Shown here: positions 46,101 through 54,875 of the stretch, in pieces
Layout of the letters: each line of letters opens with the position of its first letter
How positions within the stretch are numbered: position 1 is the first letter of the stretch
DNA from: Kaistia defluvii
GTDB lineage: Bacteria; Pseudomonadota; Alphaproteobacteria; Rhizobiales; Kaistiaceae
DNA: 64,000 bases
Assembly: GCF_026343955.1 (NCBI RefSeq)
Contig: NZ_JAPKNI010000004.1
Span: 186,001 to 250,000, forward strand
Reading direction: 5' to 3'
Notes under the pieces: model-generated
Told to the model about the DNA's origin: nothing
What the model saw: the letters and a program-made list of their open reading frames with translations, nothing else
Databases searched by the model: none
Translations under genes and position numbers: made by a program

Positions 46101-46635
46101 GCCGGGCATCGAGACGCGGCTGGAAAAAATCGCCGGCATCGAGGAAGGCGGCAAGCTGCTGGTGCGCGGCGCCAATGTGATGCGCGGCTACTACCGCGCC
46201 GAGGCGCCCGGCGTGCTCCAGCCGCCGGCCGATGGCTGGTACGATACGGGCGACATCGTCACCATCGCGGACGGCTACATCACCATTTCGGGCCGTGCGA
46301 AACGCTTCGCCAAGGTCGGCGGCGAGATGGTGTCGCTGGCGGCGATCGAGGCGCTGGCGGGCGAGTTCTGGCCGAACCACGCCACGGCCGCGGCCGCCGT
46401 GCCGCATGAGCGCAAGGGCGAGGAGATCGTCCTGGTGACGGAGCGACCCGAGGCTGATCTCTCCGAGTTCCAGCGCTTTGCGCGAATGCGGGGCCTGTCC
46501 GACATCATGCTGCCGCGCACGGTCCTGTTCGTCGAGAAACTGCCGCTGCTCGGCTCCGGCAAGCTCGACAACACCGCGGTGACGGAGATCGCGATGAAGG
46601 CCAAGGCACCGGCGGCAGAGGCGGTGGTAGCGTAG
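43138..46635 (+). CDS. Fused LplT-PlsC-Aas protein: lysophospholipid transporter, acyltransferase and acyl-ACP synthetase
   Basis: The 1165-residue protein starts at ATG 43138 (MDASAQTPSPDA), behind GAGG. Residues about 25-400 form an MFS transporter like LplT (FFLFSGVSGRLSDTVDKKLV and about 12 hydrophobic segments). Residues about 430-620 form a PlsC acyltransferase with the HX4D motif in INHTSFIDAVLIG (near residue 479) and FPEGRITVTG. Residues about 660-1165 form an AMP-binding acyl-ACP synthetase: LFTSGSEGTPKGVSLSH (near 823), EGYGTTETAPVIS (near 961) and GDIVTIADGYITISGRAKR. In E. coli, LplT and Aas are separate and re-acylate lysophosphatidylethanolamine. The fusion should import and repair lysolipids. 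TetR control is likely. Confidence 0.93.
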   Translation: MDASAQTPSPDAPPLDRMQAGSPPLLKTPGFLPLFIVQWFGAFADNALKSAFGFMVAYGGADLFGLSPQVSVTLGGAVFILPFFLFSGVSGRLSDTVDKKLVVRWTRLAEVALAILSSIAIMIHSAPLALLGMFFYAVQSTIFGPAKYSILPQFVSRERLVAANAMFEGSTFVAILLGTLFGGLTIGLGGTWVAVIGLVSVALVGAVAAFFIPSAPPAPGAGKFRFSPVGSSRDAFAAIRRKRTLFLAVSGISWFWMIGLIVMSVFPDFAKTTLKVDEIVANLLVAAFVIGIALGSAATAKLLAGRISARHTPIGALVMAAFMVDLSHSASALGAVGAGGALDFGAFITSAAGIRVLVDLVGVAFGGGLFTVPLYALLQSRAEEHERSAAIAGNNILNAAVMVAGTVVAAALLAAGVTTLQLLFWLGLANILAAIVCLKFVPDEMVKAIGHRLMQLLFRARVKGLDNYGDGEDAAVVVINHTSFIDAVLIGCMLPGKPVFAINKYIAEKWWVRPAFLFFDLVPVDPTSPFTVRKMVKLVKEGRRLVIFPEGRITVTGALMKVYDGPAMIAALADVPIIPVRIDGAQYTLFSRLKGKVRRRLFPEIQMTVLPTRRIELTPGLVGRKRRHEAGHHLQAIMTEMVYETSPAAETLFDTLLRARHIHGKRPVLEDVTRNPIGYKQIIRGAFALGKSFAKLSEPGERVGVLLPNTLAAVVTFFGLQVTGRIPAMLNFSAGPASVDAARKAAEVKLVLTSRQFIEKGRLQPLADILGQNARLVYLEDLRGEVGLFRKLFAFAGGVAPRFLSRVAFQRPTDPQAEAVVLFTSGSEGTPKGVSLSHHAIQANRQQIASVIDFSGEDIVLNALPLFHAFGLTAGCLLPLFSGVRQMLYPSPLHYRIVPEMAYDVNATILFGTDTFLAGYARMAHPYDFYSVRYVFAGAERVKPETRRVWAEKFGIRLLEGYGTTETAPVISINTPMANRPGSVGKALPGIETRLEKIAGIEEGGKLLVRGANVMRGYYRAEAPGVLQPPADGWYDTGDIVTIADGYITISGRAKRFAKVGGEMVSLAAIEALAGEFWPNHATAAAAVPHERKGEEIVLVTERPEADLSEFQRFARMRGLSDIMLPRTVLFVEKLPLLGSGKLDNTAVTEIAMKAKAPAAEAVVA

Positions 46636-46652
46636 CAAGCCCCTCACCCCAG

Positions 46653-46676
46653 CCCTCTCCCGCACGCGGGCGAGGG
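46653..46676. repeat. CCCTCTCCCGC-family palindromic repeat
   Basis: CCCTCTCCCGC-AC-GCGGGCGAGGG with one mismatch, preceded by CCCCTCACCCCAG. It is the first of two copies upstream of the DUF559 gene. Confidence 0.8.
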
Positions 46677-46740
46677 AGTCCGGGCGGAGCGTTTGGACGG
46701 ATGATGGTCGCGTTCTGACTAAAACCCACAGGCGGAAAAG

Positions 46741-46764
46741 CCCTCGCCCGCTTGCGGGAGAGGG
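46741..46764. repeat. CCCTCTCCCGC-family palindromic repeat
   Basis: CCCTCGCCCGC-TT-GCGGGAGAGGG, followed by TTGGGTGAGGG. It is in opposite orientation to the copy at 46653 and lies 30 bp before the DUF559 start. Confidence 0.8.
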
Positions 46765-46793
46765 TTGGGTGAGGGTCTTGCTTCGGGGGAGCC

Positions 46794-47228
46794 ATGCGGA
46801 GGGAAATCGCAAGAGCCCGATCGCTCCGCCGGACCCAGACGGACGCCGAACTGAAGCTCTGGCTGCATCTCCGCGATCGCCGACTGGAAGGGCTGAAGTT
46901 CCGCCGGCAGGTGCCGATTGAAGGCTACTACGCCGATTTCGTCTGCAAGGATGCGATGCTGATCGTGGAACTCGATGGCGGACAGCATGCGGAATTGCGC
47001 GCCGCACATGACCAACAGCGCGCCGAGGTCCTGGCTGGCATTGGCTATCGGGTCATCCGGTTCTGGAACGCGAACGTCTTCGAAAACATCGGGGAAGTGC
47101 TGAGGCAGATCGCAGAGGCCTGTCAGCAAGCCCCTCACCCCAGCCCTCTCCCGCAAGCGGGCGAGGGGGCGATCACGACCGATCGCGAACGACCGGAGAC
47201 GCCGGTCTTGGCGAATGGCGATGACTAG
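46794..47228 (+). CDS. DUF559 endonuclease-like protein (Vsr-related fold) bracketed by palindromic repeats
   Basis: The 144-residue protein begins MRREIARARSLRRTQTDAEL. The core is typical of DUF559: LWLHLRDRRLEGLKFRRQVP, GYYADFVCKDAMLIVELDGG (acidic residues plus QH) and YRVIRFWNANVFENI. The fold is related to very-short-patch repair and other restriction-like nucleases, so a DNA-cleaving role is plausible but the biological function of the family is unknown. The C-terminus from about residue 115 (QAPHPSPLPQAGEG) is encoded by a palindromic repeat. Two further repeats lie just upstream and one just downstream. It may be a stand-alone, possibly mobile, unit. Confidence 0.85.
   Translation: MRREIARARSLRRTQTDAELKLWLHLRDRRLEGLKFRRQVPIEGYYADFVCKDAMLIVELDGGQHAELRAAHDQQRAEVLAGIGYRVIRFWNANVFENIGEVLRQIAEACQQAPHPSPLPQAGEGAITTDRERPETPVLANGDD
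47144..47167. repeat. CCCTCTCCCGC-family palindromic repeat inside the DUF559 gene
   Basis: CCCTCTCCCGC-AA-GCGGGCGAGGG, preceded by CCCCTCACCCCAG as in the copy at 46653. It is translated as part of the DUF559 C-terminus. Confidence 0.8.
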
Positions 47229-47262
47229 CCAACCCGCTTGATGAAGCCCGCCGGCTGAAAAG

Positions 47263-47286
47263 CCCTCGCCCGCTTGCGGGAGAGGG
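47263..47286. repeat. CCCTCTCCCGC-family palindromic repeat downstream of DUF559
   Basis: CCCTCGCCCGC-TT-GCGGGAGAGGG, followed by TTGGGTGAGGGG. It has the same orientation and flanks (CCGGCTGAAAAG before it, compare AGGCGGAAAAG) as the copy at 46741. Confidence 0.8.
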
Positions 47287-47299
47287 TTGGGTGAGGGGC

Positions 47300-47650
47300 T
47301 TACTTCCGCTGCTTCACCGGCTTTTTCGCATTGGCGCGGATCGCGACGTCGATCGCCGCCAGCGCCCAGTCGCGCAACTCGTCGGTGTCGTCGAGCAGAC
47401 GCTCCGGGATGCGGTAGTAGTTGAGGGACGTCTTGCCGCCATTCTTCGAGCCATAGACGAAGGGGCCGCAGCCCTCCGCCTCGAAGGCCGCGCGCGTTTC
47501 GTCGTCGGCCTTGAGGAAGATCCCGTCGCTCTGCCAGATGCCGAACATCAGCCCGTCGCGAAAGAAGCCGAGACCGCCGAACATGCGGCGGATGCGGACG
47601 CCGCCGACGGGCTCGAACAATTCAGCGAGGTAATCCAGGTCAGCCGTCAT
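47300..47650 (-). CDS. TfoX N-terminal domain protein
   Basis: The 116-residue protein starts at ATG 47650 (MTADLDYLAELFEPVG). It matches the TfoX N-terminal domain: VRIRRMFGGLGFFRDGLMFG and FLKADDETRAAFEAEG, ending in a lysine-rich tail. TfoX/Sxy regulates competence in gammaproteobacteria, but single-domain copies in alphaproteobacteria have no known role. It starts 8 bp after tenA and is probably co-transcribed. The longer open frame is a shadow of tenA. Confidence 0.85.
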   Translation of the reverse strand: MTADLDYLAELFEPVGGVRIRRMFGGLGFFRDGLMFGIWQSDGIFLKADDETRAAFEAEGCGPFVYGSKNGGKTSLNYYRIPERLLDDTDELRDWALAAIDVAIRANAKKPVKQRK

Positions 47651-47658
47651 AGCGATGC

Positions 47659-48336
47659 TCAGCCTGCGAGATCGAGGCCCATCTGCCAGAAATCGGCCTC
47701 CAGGCGAACCGCCTGGCGGAAGATCTCCAGCAGGCGCGGATAGCGCGCTTCGGTCAGATAATCTGCCGCAAGCCGGTCGATCTGCGCAAGGCTGGCCTCG
47801 GCGACGGCCTGATAGCCCTCGCCCGCATATTCGCGGATCCAGGGCGCATAGGGATTTGCCCCATCGAGACCGGTGCCGGACGCCGCAAGATCGGCGCCGA
47901 TCTCCGCATAGCCGACGACGCAGGGCGACAGCGCCACGATGAGATCCAGCATGTCGCCACGAAGCCCCGCCTCCTGCACGAAGCGCGTATAGGCGACGGT
48001 GGCGCGGGCTTCCGGCATGGTCTCGACGGCGTCCTGCGACAGGCCCCATTCGGCGCAGAGCTTCAGATGCAGGCTGGTTTCGTCGAGGATCGCGTGCATG
48101 CCGGCCGACGCCTTGCGCATTTCCATCGCATTCGGCGCCTTGTAGACGCCAATCGCATAGGCGCGGGCAAACTCCATCAGGAACAGATAATCCTGCACCA
48201 GATAGTGCTGGAAGCTGGCCTTGGGCAGCGAGCCGTCCCCGAGGCCGAGGACGAAGGGATGGCGGACATAGGCGTCCCAATCGGATTTCGCGTCTGCCTT
48301 CAGGCGTTCAAACAGGCTCGACAAGCCGCTCTCCAT
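47659..48336 (-). CDS. tenA: TenA, thiaminase II-family aminopyrimidine aminohydrolase
   Basis: The 225-residue all-helical protein salvages the pyrimidine moiety of degraded thiamin, converting aminopyrimidine to HMP. Family marks are HPFVLGLGDGSLPKASFQHY, YLFLMEFARAYA, the catalytic Cys in LSPCVVGYAEIG and the Glu in AVRLEADFWQMGLD near the C-terminus. Length matches TenA (about 220-235). No TPP riboswitch was recognised upstream; instead a large inverted repeat lies at 48380-48489. It is followed by the tfoX-like gene. Confidence 0.93.
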   Translation of the reverse strand: MESGLSSLFERLKADAKSDWDAYVRHPFVLGLGDGSLPKASFQHYLVQDYLFLMEFARAYAIGVYKAPNAMEMRKASAGMHAILDETSLHLKLCAEWGLSQDAVETMPEARATVAYTRFVQEAGLRGDMLDLIVALSPCVVGYAEIGADLAASGTGLDGANPYAPWIREYAGEGYQAVAEASLAQIDRLAADYLTEARYPRLLEIFRQAVRLEADFWQMGLDLAG

Positions 48337-48379
48337 GCTGGAATGGGATGGATTTCAAGGGGCGGGACACGGTTCTCAA

Positions 48380-48489
48380 CATCCTGAGGAGGCCCGAAGG
48401 GCCGTCTGGAAGGACGCAGAGCGTCGCTATTCCTGCCCTTGGGCCGCGCGTCCTTCGAGACGGCTTTCTCCGAAAGCCTCCTCAGGATG
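48380..48489. repeat. Inverted pair of REP-like elements (CTTCGAGAC...CTCAGGATG family)
   Basis: Facing units lie at 48380-48417 and 48448-48489. Both have the form CGTCCTTC(G/C)AGACGGC, a variable hairpin, then GCCTCCTCAGGATG. The pair sits between sufA and tenA and could fold into a cruciform or terminate suf transcripts. Confidence 0.8.
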
Positions 48490-48559
48490 ATGAAAATCTG
48501 GGGCTGCACAACTGCCTCGTACACCTCTCCCCGAGGGGACGGTGCAGGAAAGAAGGCTC

Positions 48560-48949
48560 TTAGCGATCGGCCGTCGCGGTTGCCTCGGAGAGGTCCGCCG
48601 GCTTCAGCATGACGGATTCACCGCAGCCGCAGGCCGAGACCTCGTTCGGGTTCTTGAACACGAAGCCGGAACGCAGCTTGGTGGTCTCGAAATCCATCAC
48701 CGTGCCGAGCAGATAGAGGACGGCGGCCGGATCGATGAAGACGGTGGCGCCCTTCTCCTCCAGACGCTCGTCCTTCGGATCGGCCTCTCCAACGGGCTTC
48801 ATGGTGTATTCCATGCCGGCGCAACCGCCCTTCTTGACGCCGATGCGCAGGCCCAGCACGGGCTCGTCGGAATCCTCGACGATCTCGCGCACGCGCTCCG
48901 CGGCGGCTTCGGTCAGGGTCATCACGGCAAAGCGTGAACGGACGCCCAT
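48560..48949 (-). CDS. sufA: SufA, A-type iron-sulfur carrier/scaffold
   Basis: The 129-residue HesB/IscA-family protein has the three ligand cysteines in GGCAGMEY and SACGCGESV. Family blocks LGLRIGVKKGGCAG and FKNPNEVSACGCG are intact. It accepts Fe-S clusters from SufBCD and passes them to apo-targets. The start is either 48949 (MGVRSRFAVMTLTEAA) or the internal Met at 48922. It is the last gene of the leftward suf operon, 54 bp after the VOC protein gene. Confidence 0.94.
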   Translation of the reverse strand: MGVRSRFAVMTLTEAAAERVREIVEDSDEPVLGLRIGVKKGGCAGMEYTMKPVGEADPKDERLEEKGATVFIDPAAVLYLLGTVMDFETTKLRSGFVFKNPNEVSACGCGESVMLKPADLSEATATADR

Positions 48950-49003
48950 GGCATATCTCCAATTCGCGGCGCGAAGCGCCCTTGTCGATCCTAAGATCGG
49001 CTT

Positions 49004-49462
49004 TCAGATCCCGTTCTGCAAGGCGCTCACGGGTAGATCGGAATCGTTGGCCCAGATGCCCGGCGTCGCCAGTTCGACGACATGGCCATCGGGATCGTTG
49101 AAATAGAGGCTCTCGCCGCCCTGCGGCCACTTCATCTCGGCGGTCACCGTCACGCCCCTGGCGACCAGATGATCGCGCCACTGGGAAAGCGCATCCTTCG
49201 GGATGCGCAGCGCGAAGTGATAGGGGCCGCTGCTGTCATGTGCGGGAATGGTGCCGCCCGGCAGCACGACATCGCTTAGCGTCGCGCCACGCAGGAACAC
49301 CAGCAGGACGCTGGACGGACCGGCATCGAAGGCAACGAGACGCGTATCCTCGAGCATAGGACGCAGGCCGAGAATGTCCCGATAGAAGCTGGCCGCGCGC
49401 TCGATATCGTCGACATAGATCGCCGTTTCGAGAACACCCGTGATCGGAGGCGCCATCGTCAT
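49004..49462 (-). CDS. VOC/glyoxalase-superfamily protein in the suf operon
   Basis: The 152-residue protein has two VOC halves. The first begins GVLETAIYVDDIERAASFYR, with DILGLRPMLEDTRLVAFD. The second contains GPYHFALRIPKDALSQWRDH and SLYFNDPDGHVVELATPG. The second His and the final Glu fit metal ligands; the usual first His position appears as Glu. The function is unknown; fosfomycin-resistance and dioxygenase relatives share this fold. It starts 3 bp after the sufT stop, so it belongs to the suf transcript, perhaps by chance insertion. Confidence 0.85.
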   Translation of the reverse strand: MTMAPPITGVLETAIYVDDIERAASFYRDILGLRPMLEDTRLVAFDAGPSSVLLVFLRGATLSDVVLPGGTIPAHDSSGPYHFALRIPKDALSQWRDHLVARGVTVTAEMKWPQGGESLYFNDPDGHVVELATPGIWANDSDLPVSALQNGI

Positions 49463-49465
49463 GCC

Positions 49466-49861
49466 TCAGTACCAGTCGAGCGCGACGCGGGCCTCGTCCG
49501 ACATGCGGTCCTGCGACCAGGGCGGATCGAAGGTCATGGTGACATCGACGCGGCCAACGCCCGGAACCGAACCGACGGCGTTCTCGACCCAGCCGGGCAT
49601 CTCGCCCGCCACGGGACAGCCGGGTGCCGTCAGCGTCATCTCGATCGCGACATTGCGATCGTCGTCGACGTCGATCTTGTAGATCAGGCCGAGTTCGTAG
49701 ATGTCGGCCGGGATCTCGGGATCGTAGACCGTCTTGAGCGCGGCGACGATGTCGCCGGTCAGGCGCTCCAGTTCCTCGGCCGGAATGCTGGAAACCGGCG
49801 CTTCCGGTGCCGCGGCCGCCGTCTCGTCCTGCCCTTCGCCGATCACTGCGATATCGTCCAT
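49466..49861 (-). CDS. sufT: SufT, MIP18/DUF59-family Fe-S maturation protein
   Basis: The 131-residue protein has a variable acidic N-terminus followed by the DUF59 domain: LKTVYDPEIPADIYELGLIY and TLTAPGCPVAGEMPGWVENA with the conserved Cys. SufT assists Fe-S cluster delivery and is commonly encoded in suf operons. The RVDVTMTFDPPWSQDRMSDE block is diagnostic. It lies 9 bp after sufS and 3 bp before the VOC gene. Confidence 0.93.
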   Translation of the reverse strand: MDDIAVIGEGQDETAAAAPEAPVSSIPAEELERLTGDIVAALKTVYDPEIPADIYELGLIYKIDVDDDRNVAIEMTLTAPGCPVAGEMPGWVENAVGSVPGVGRVDVTMTFDPPWSQDRMSDEARVALDWY

Positions 49862-49870
49862 TTCAGATCC

Positions 49871-51103
49871 TCATGCGAAGAAAGAGTGCGCCTTGATCAG
49901 CGCATCGGCAAGCCGGTCGACTTCATCGAACGTATTGTAGAGACCGAACGATGCCCGACATGTGGAGGTCACGCCGAAGCGGTGCAAGAGCGGCTGGGCG
50001 CAATGGGTACCCGCGCGGACGGCGACGCCCTCGCGGTCGATGATGGTCGAGACGTCATGCGCATGGGCGCCGGCCATCTCAAACGAGAGGATCGCGCCCT
50101 TGTCCTTCGTGGTGCCGAAGATCTTCAGGCTGTTGATCGCCGAGAGGCGCTCGGTCGCATAGTCGCGCAGCGCCAGTTCATGCGTCAGGATCCGGTCGCG
50201 GCCGAGACCTTCCATATATTCGAGCGACGCGCCGAGCCCGATCGCCTGGACGATCGGCGGGGTGCCGGCCTCGAAACGATGCGGCGGCAAGCCATAGGTG
50301 ACATTGTCTTCGGTGACATCGCGGATCATCTCGCCGCCGCCCAGGAAGGGCGGCATGACCTCGAGCAGCGCCTTCCTGGCATAGAGCACGCCGATGCCGG
50401 TCGGACCGTAGAGCTTGTGGCCGGTGACGCAATAGAAGTCGGCGTCGAGCGCCCGTACGTCGACCGGCAGGTGCACGGCGGCCTGGCTGCCATCAACCAG
50501 CACCTTGACGCCATGGGCGTGGGCGATGCGGATCACGTCCTCGACCGGCACGATGGTGCCGGTGACGTTCGACATATGCGTGATCGCGACGATCTTGGTG
50601 CGCGGCGTGATCAGCTTCTCGAATTCGTCGAGCAGGAAGGTGCCGTCATCGGCGATCGGCGCCCATTTGATCACCGCGCCCTTGCGCTCGCGCAGGAAAT
50701 GCCACGGCACGATGTTGGAATGGTGCTCGAGGATCGAGACGATGATCTCGTCGCCCTCGCCGATCTCCATCTGCCCCAGCGACGAGGCGACCAGATTGAT
50801 CGCCTCCGTCGAGGAGCGGGTGAAGATGATCTCGTCGACCGATCCGGCATTCAGGAACCGCCGCACCGTCTCGCGCGACTTTTCATAGGCGTCGGTCGCG
50901 ACATTGGAGAGGTAATGCAGGCCGCGATGGACGTTGGCATATTCTTCCGAATAGGCCTTCGTCACCGCGTCCAGCATCGCCTGCGGCTTCTGCGCCGAGG
51001 CGCCATTGTCGAGATAGACGAGCGGCTTGCCATAGACCGTCCTCGACAGGATCGGAAAATCCCGCCTTATCGCCCGAACGTCATAGGCGCCCGGCTCGCT
51101 CAT
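49871..51103 (-). CDS. sufS: SufS, cysteine desulfurase (group II)
   Basis: The 410-residue PLP enzyme removes sulfur from cysteine for SufBCD. Key parts: the start FPILSRTVYGKPLVYLDNGA, VTGHKLYGPTGIGVLYARKA with the PLP lysine, and AVRAGTHCAQPLLHRFG with the catalytic Cys in the short loop typical of group II. IEEFIFTRSST-like DEIIFTRSSTEAINLVA is present. No SufE gene is seen nearby. ATG 51103 overlaps the sufD stop by 4 bp. Confidence 0.96.
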   Translation of the reverse strand: MSEPGAYDVRAIRRDFPILSRTVYGKPLVYLDNGASAQKPQAMLDAVTKAYSEEYANVHRGLHYLSNVATDAYEKSRETVRRFLNAGSVDEIIFTRSSTEAINLVASSLGQMEIGEGDEIIVSILEHHSNIVPWHFLRERKGAVIKWAPIADDGTFLLDEFEKLITPRTKIVAITHMSNVTGTIVPVEDVIRIAHAHGVKVLVDGSQAAVHLPVDVRALDADFYCVTGHKLYGPTGIGVLYARKALLEVMPPFLGGGEMIRDVTEDNVTYGLPPHRFEAGTPPIVQAIGLGASLEYMEGLGRDRILTHELALRDYATERLSAINSLKIFGTTKDKGAILSFEMAGAHAHDVSTIIDREGVAVRAGTHCAQPLLHRFGVTSTCRASFGLYNTFDEVDRLADALIKAHSFFA

Positions 51104-52413
51104 GCTGCCTCTTGCCCGCGCGCGGCGAGCCAGTTGCGGGAGATCTGCTCGAAGGCTTCACCGATGGCTTCATCGCCAAGGCCCTCGATGGCTTCGGCCA
51201 GGAAGGCCGTCACCAGCAACGTCTCGGCCTCGGCGCGGGGAAGGCCGCGCGAAAGCAGGTAGAACAGGATGTCCTCGTCGATCTCGCCGCTGGTCGCGCC
51301 ATGCGCGCACTGGACGTCGTCGGCGAAGATCTCCAGCTCCGGCTTGACGAAGAAGGACGCGTCCTCGGAAAGGAGCAGGCCCTGCGTCATCATCCGGCCG
51401 TCGGTCTTCTGCGCATCGGGGCGCACGATGATCCGACCCTGGAACACGCCTTCGGAACGGCCGTCCATCACCGCCTTGAACAGTTCGCGGCTGGCGCCAT
51501 TCGGCACGGCATGATCGACGCTGAGCGCGATGTCGGCGTGCTGCTTGCCGCGCAGCATGGTGGCGCCGAACAGGCCGGCGCGCGCGTTCTCGCCCGAATA
51601 GGTGACGAAGGTCTGCGAGCGCGAGATCGCGGCGCCGATCATCAGAGTCAGGTGATCGAACGCGGTCTCGGTGCCGATGGTGACGGCGAGCGTACCGAGA
51701 TGGACGCTGGCATCGCCCTCGCTCTGCAGCTTGGCCCACACGACCTTGGCGCGATGACCCGCCGTCGCCTCGGTGACGATGTTGGCCTGGTAGGCGCTGC
51801 CGGCCGGGCCGACATGCGTCTCCAGGATGCGAACGGAAGCGTCGTCGCCCACGGTGACGAGGTTGCGCACATGCGAGGCGACAGCCGAGGTCGTCACATG
51901 GGCGATCTCGATCGCCCGCTCGATGCGGACGCCGGCTGGAACCTCGATGGCGACACCACCCAGCATCAGCGCGGAATTCAGCGAGACCATTGCATCGTTC
52001 AGCGAGGCGACCTGCAGGCCGATGCGCGCATCGCCTTCCTGGAGGAGATCGACCAGCGGACGGATGGTGACGCCGTCGATGCCGGCGAGATCGGACAGCT
52101 CCGGACGGAAGCTGCCATCGACCACGACCAGGCGCGCCCGGTCGAGACCCGGCAGCGGATCGGCCAGCGTGCTCGTCTCGGCGGTCGGGCCGATCGCCAG
52201 CGGCGGCACGGTGCGCAGCAAGGCGCGCAGATCCGTATAGCGCCAGGCTTCGGTCCGGCGATGCGGCAGACCCTGCTTCTGGAAGGCGGCGAAGGCATTT
52301 TCGCGCGCCGCGGCGATCGCCGGCGAACCCGGCAACTGCGTGCGGGCGGCGGCGAATTCCAGCGCCAGCGTTTCTTCAGCCTGTGTGCGCAGGATGCGCG
52401 GCTCGGCGTTCAT
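51100..52413 (-). CDS. sufD: SufD, Fe-S cluster assembly scaffold subunit
   Basis: The 437-residue protein starts at ATG 52413 (MNAEPRILRTQAEE) behind GGGGGAGTGG; the TTG at 52434 that would overlap sufC is less likely. The C-terminal beta-helix domain has SufD marks: GLFGATMLRGKQHADIALSV, QKTDGRMMTQGLLLSEDASF and the conserved His in VQCAHGATSGEIDEDILFYL. It pairs with SufB on SufC to assemble and release clusters. It overlaps sufS by 4 bp. Confidence 0.95.
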   Translation of the reverse strand: MNAEPRILRTQAEETLALEFAAARTQLPGSPAIAAARENAFAAFQKQGLPHRRTEAWRYTDLRALLRTVPPLAIGPTAETSTLADPLPGLDRARLVVVDGSFRPELSDLAGIDGVTIRPLVDLLQEGDARIGLQVASLNDAMVSLNSALMLGGVAIEVPAGVRIERAIEIAHVTTSAVASHVRNLVTVGDDASVRILETHVGPAGSAYQANIVTEATAGHRAKVVWAKLQSEGDASVHLGTLAVTIGTETAFDHLTLMIGAAISRSQTFVTYSGENARAGLFGATMLRGKQHADIALSVDHAVPNGASRELFKAVMDGRSEGVFQGRIIVRPDAQKTDGRMMTQGLLLSEDASFFVKPELEIFADDVQCAHGATSGEIDEDILFYLLSRGLPRAEAETLLVTAFLAEAIEGLGDEAIGEAFEQISRNWLAARGQEAA

Positions 52414-52430
52414 CGATGCCACTCCCCCGC

Positions 52431-53180
<750 letters not shown>

Positions 53181-53210
53181 AGTGTTGTTCCGTTCAAACT
53201 GGCTGTCTGA

Positions 53211-53332
53211 ACCCTCCGCTTGAGGGAGGGTCGAAGCGCTGCAAGCGTTTCGGGGCGGGCTTTCCGGTGTCTGGACCGAGCGCCCCTCCCGAAACCGGCT
53301 CTGCCGGTTCGACCTCCCCTATCCGGGGAGGT
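53211..53332. repeat. Three small hairpins in the sufB-sufC spacer
   Basis: Three perfect inverted repeats lie in series: ACCCTCC/GGAGGGT (53211-53231), AACCGGC/GCCGGTT (53293-53309) and ACCTCCCC/GGGGAGGT (53312-53332). None has a T-run. They could be RNA processing or stability elements that set different SufB and SufC levels. Confidence 0.65.
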
Positions 53333-53347
53333 TCAGAGAGAAAGGGC

Positions 53348-54826
<1,479 letters not shown>

Positions 54827-54875
54827 TGCCTACTCCATCCACAGCGGTTTCAAGGACCGCGGGTTGAGTGCGTTG

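Noticed and set aside
42958-47007. A 1349-codon open frame on the minus strand opposite the LplT-PlsC-Aas fusion gene
   Set aside because: It is an antisense shadow produced by high GC and strong codon bias. Its composition is low-complexity (Arg, Gly, Asp, Gln, His), it has no recognisable domain, and it overlaps a gene with three clear domains.
48337-48559. TPP riboswitch upstream of tenA
   Set aside because: No CUGAGA-type core or other conserved TPP riboswitch segments were found. The region is occupied by a REP-like inverted pair.
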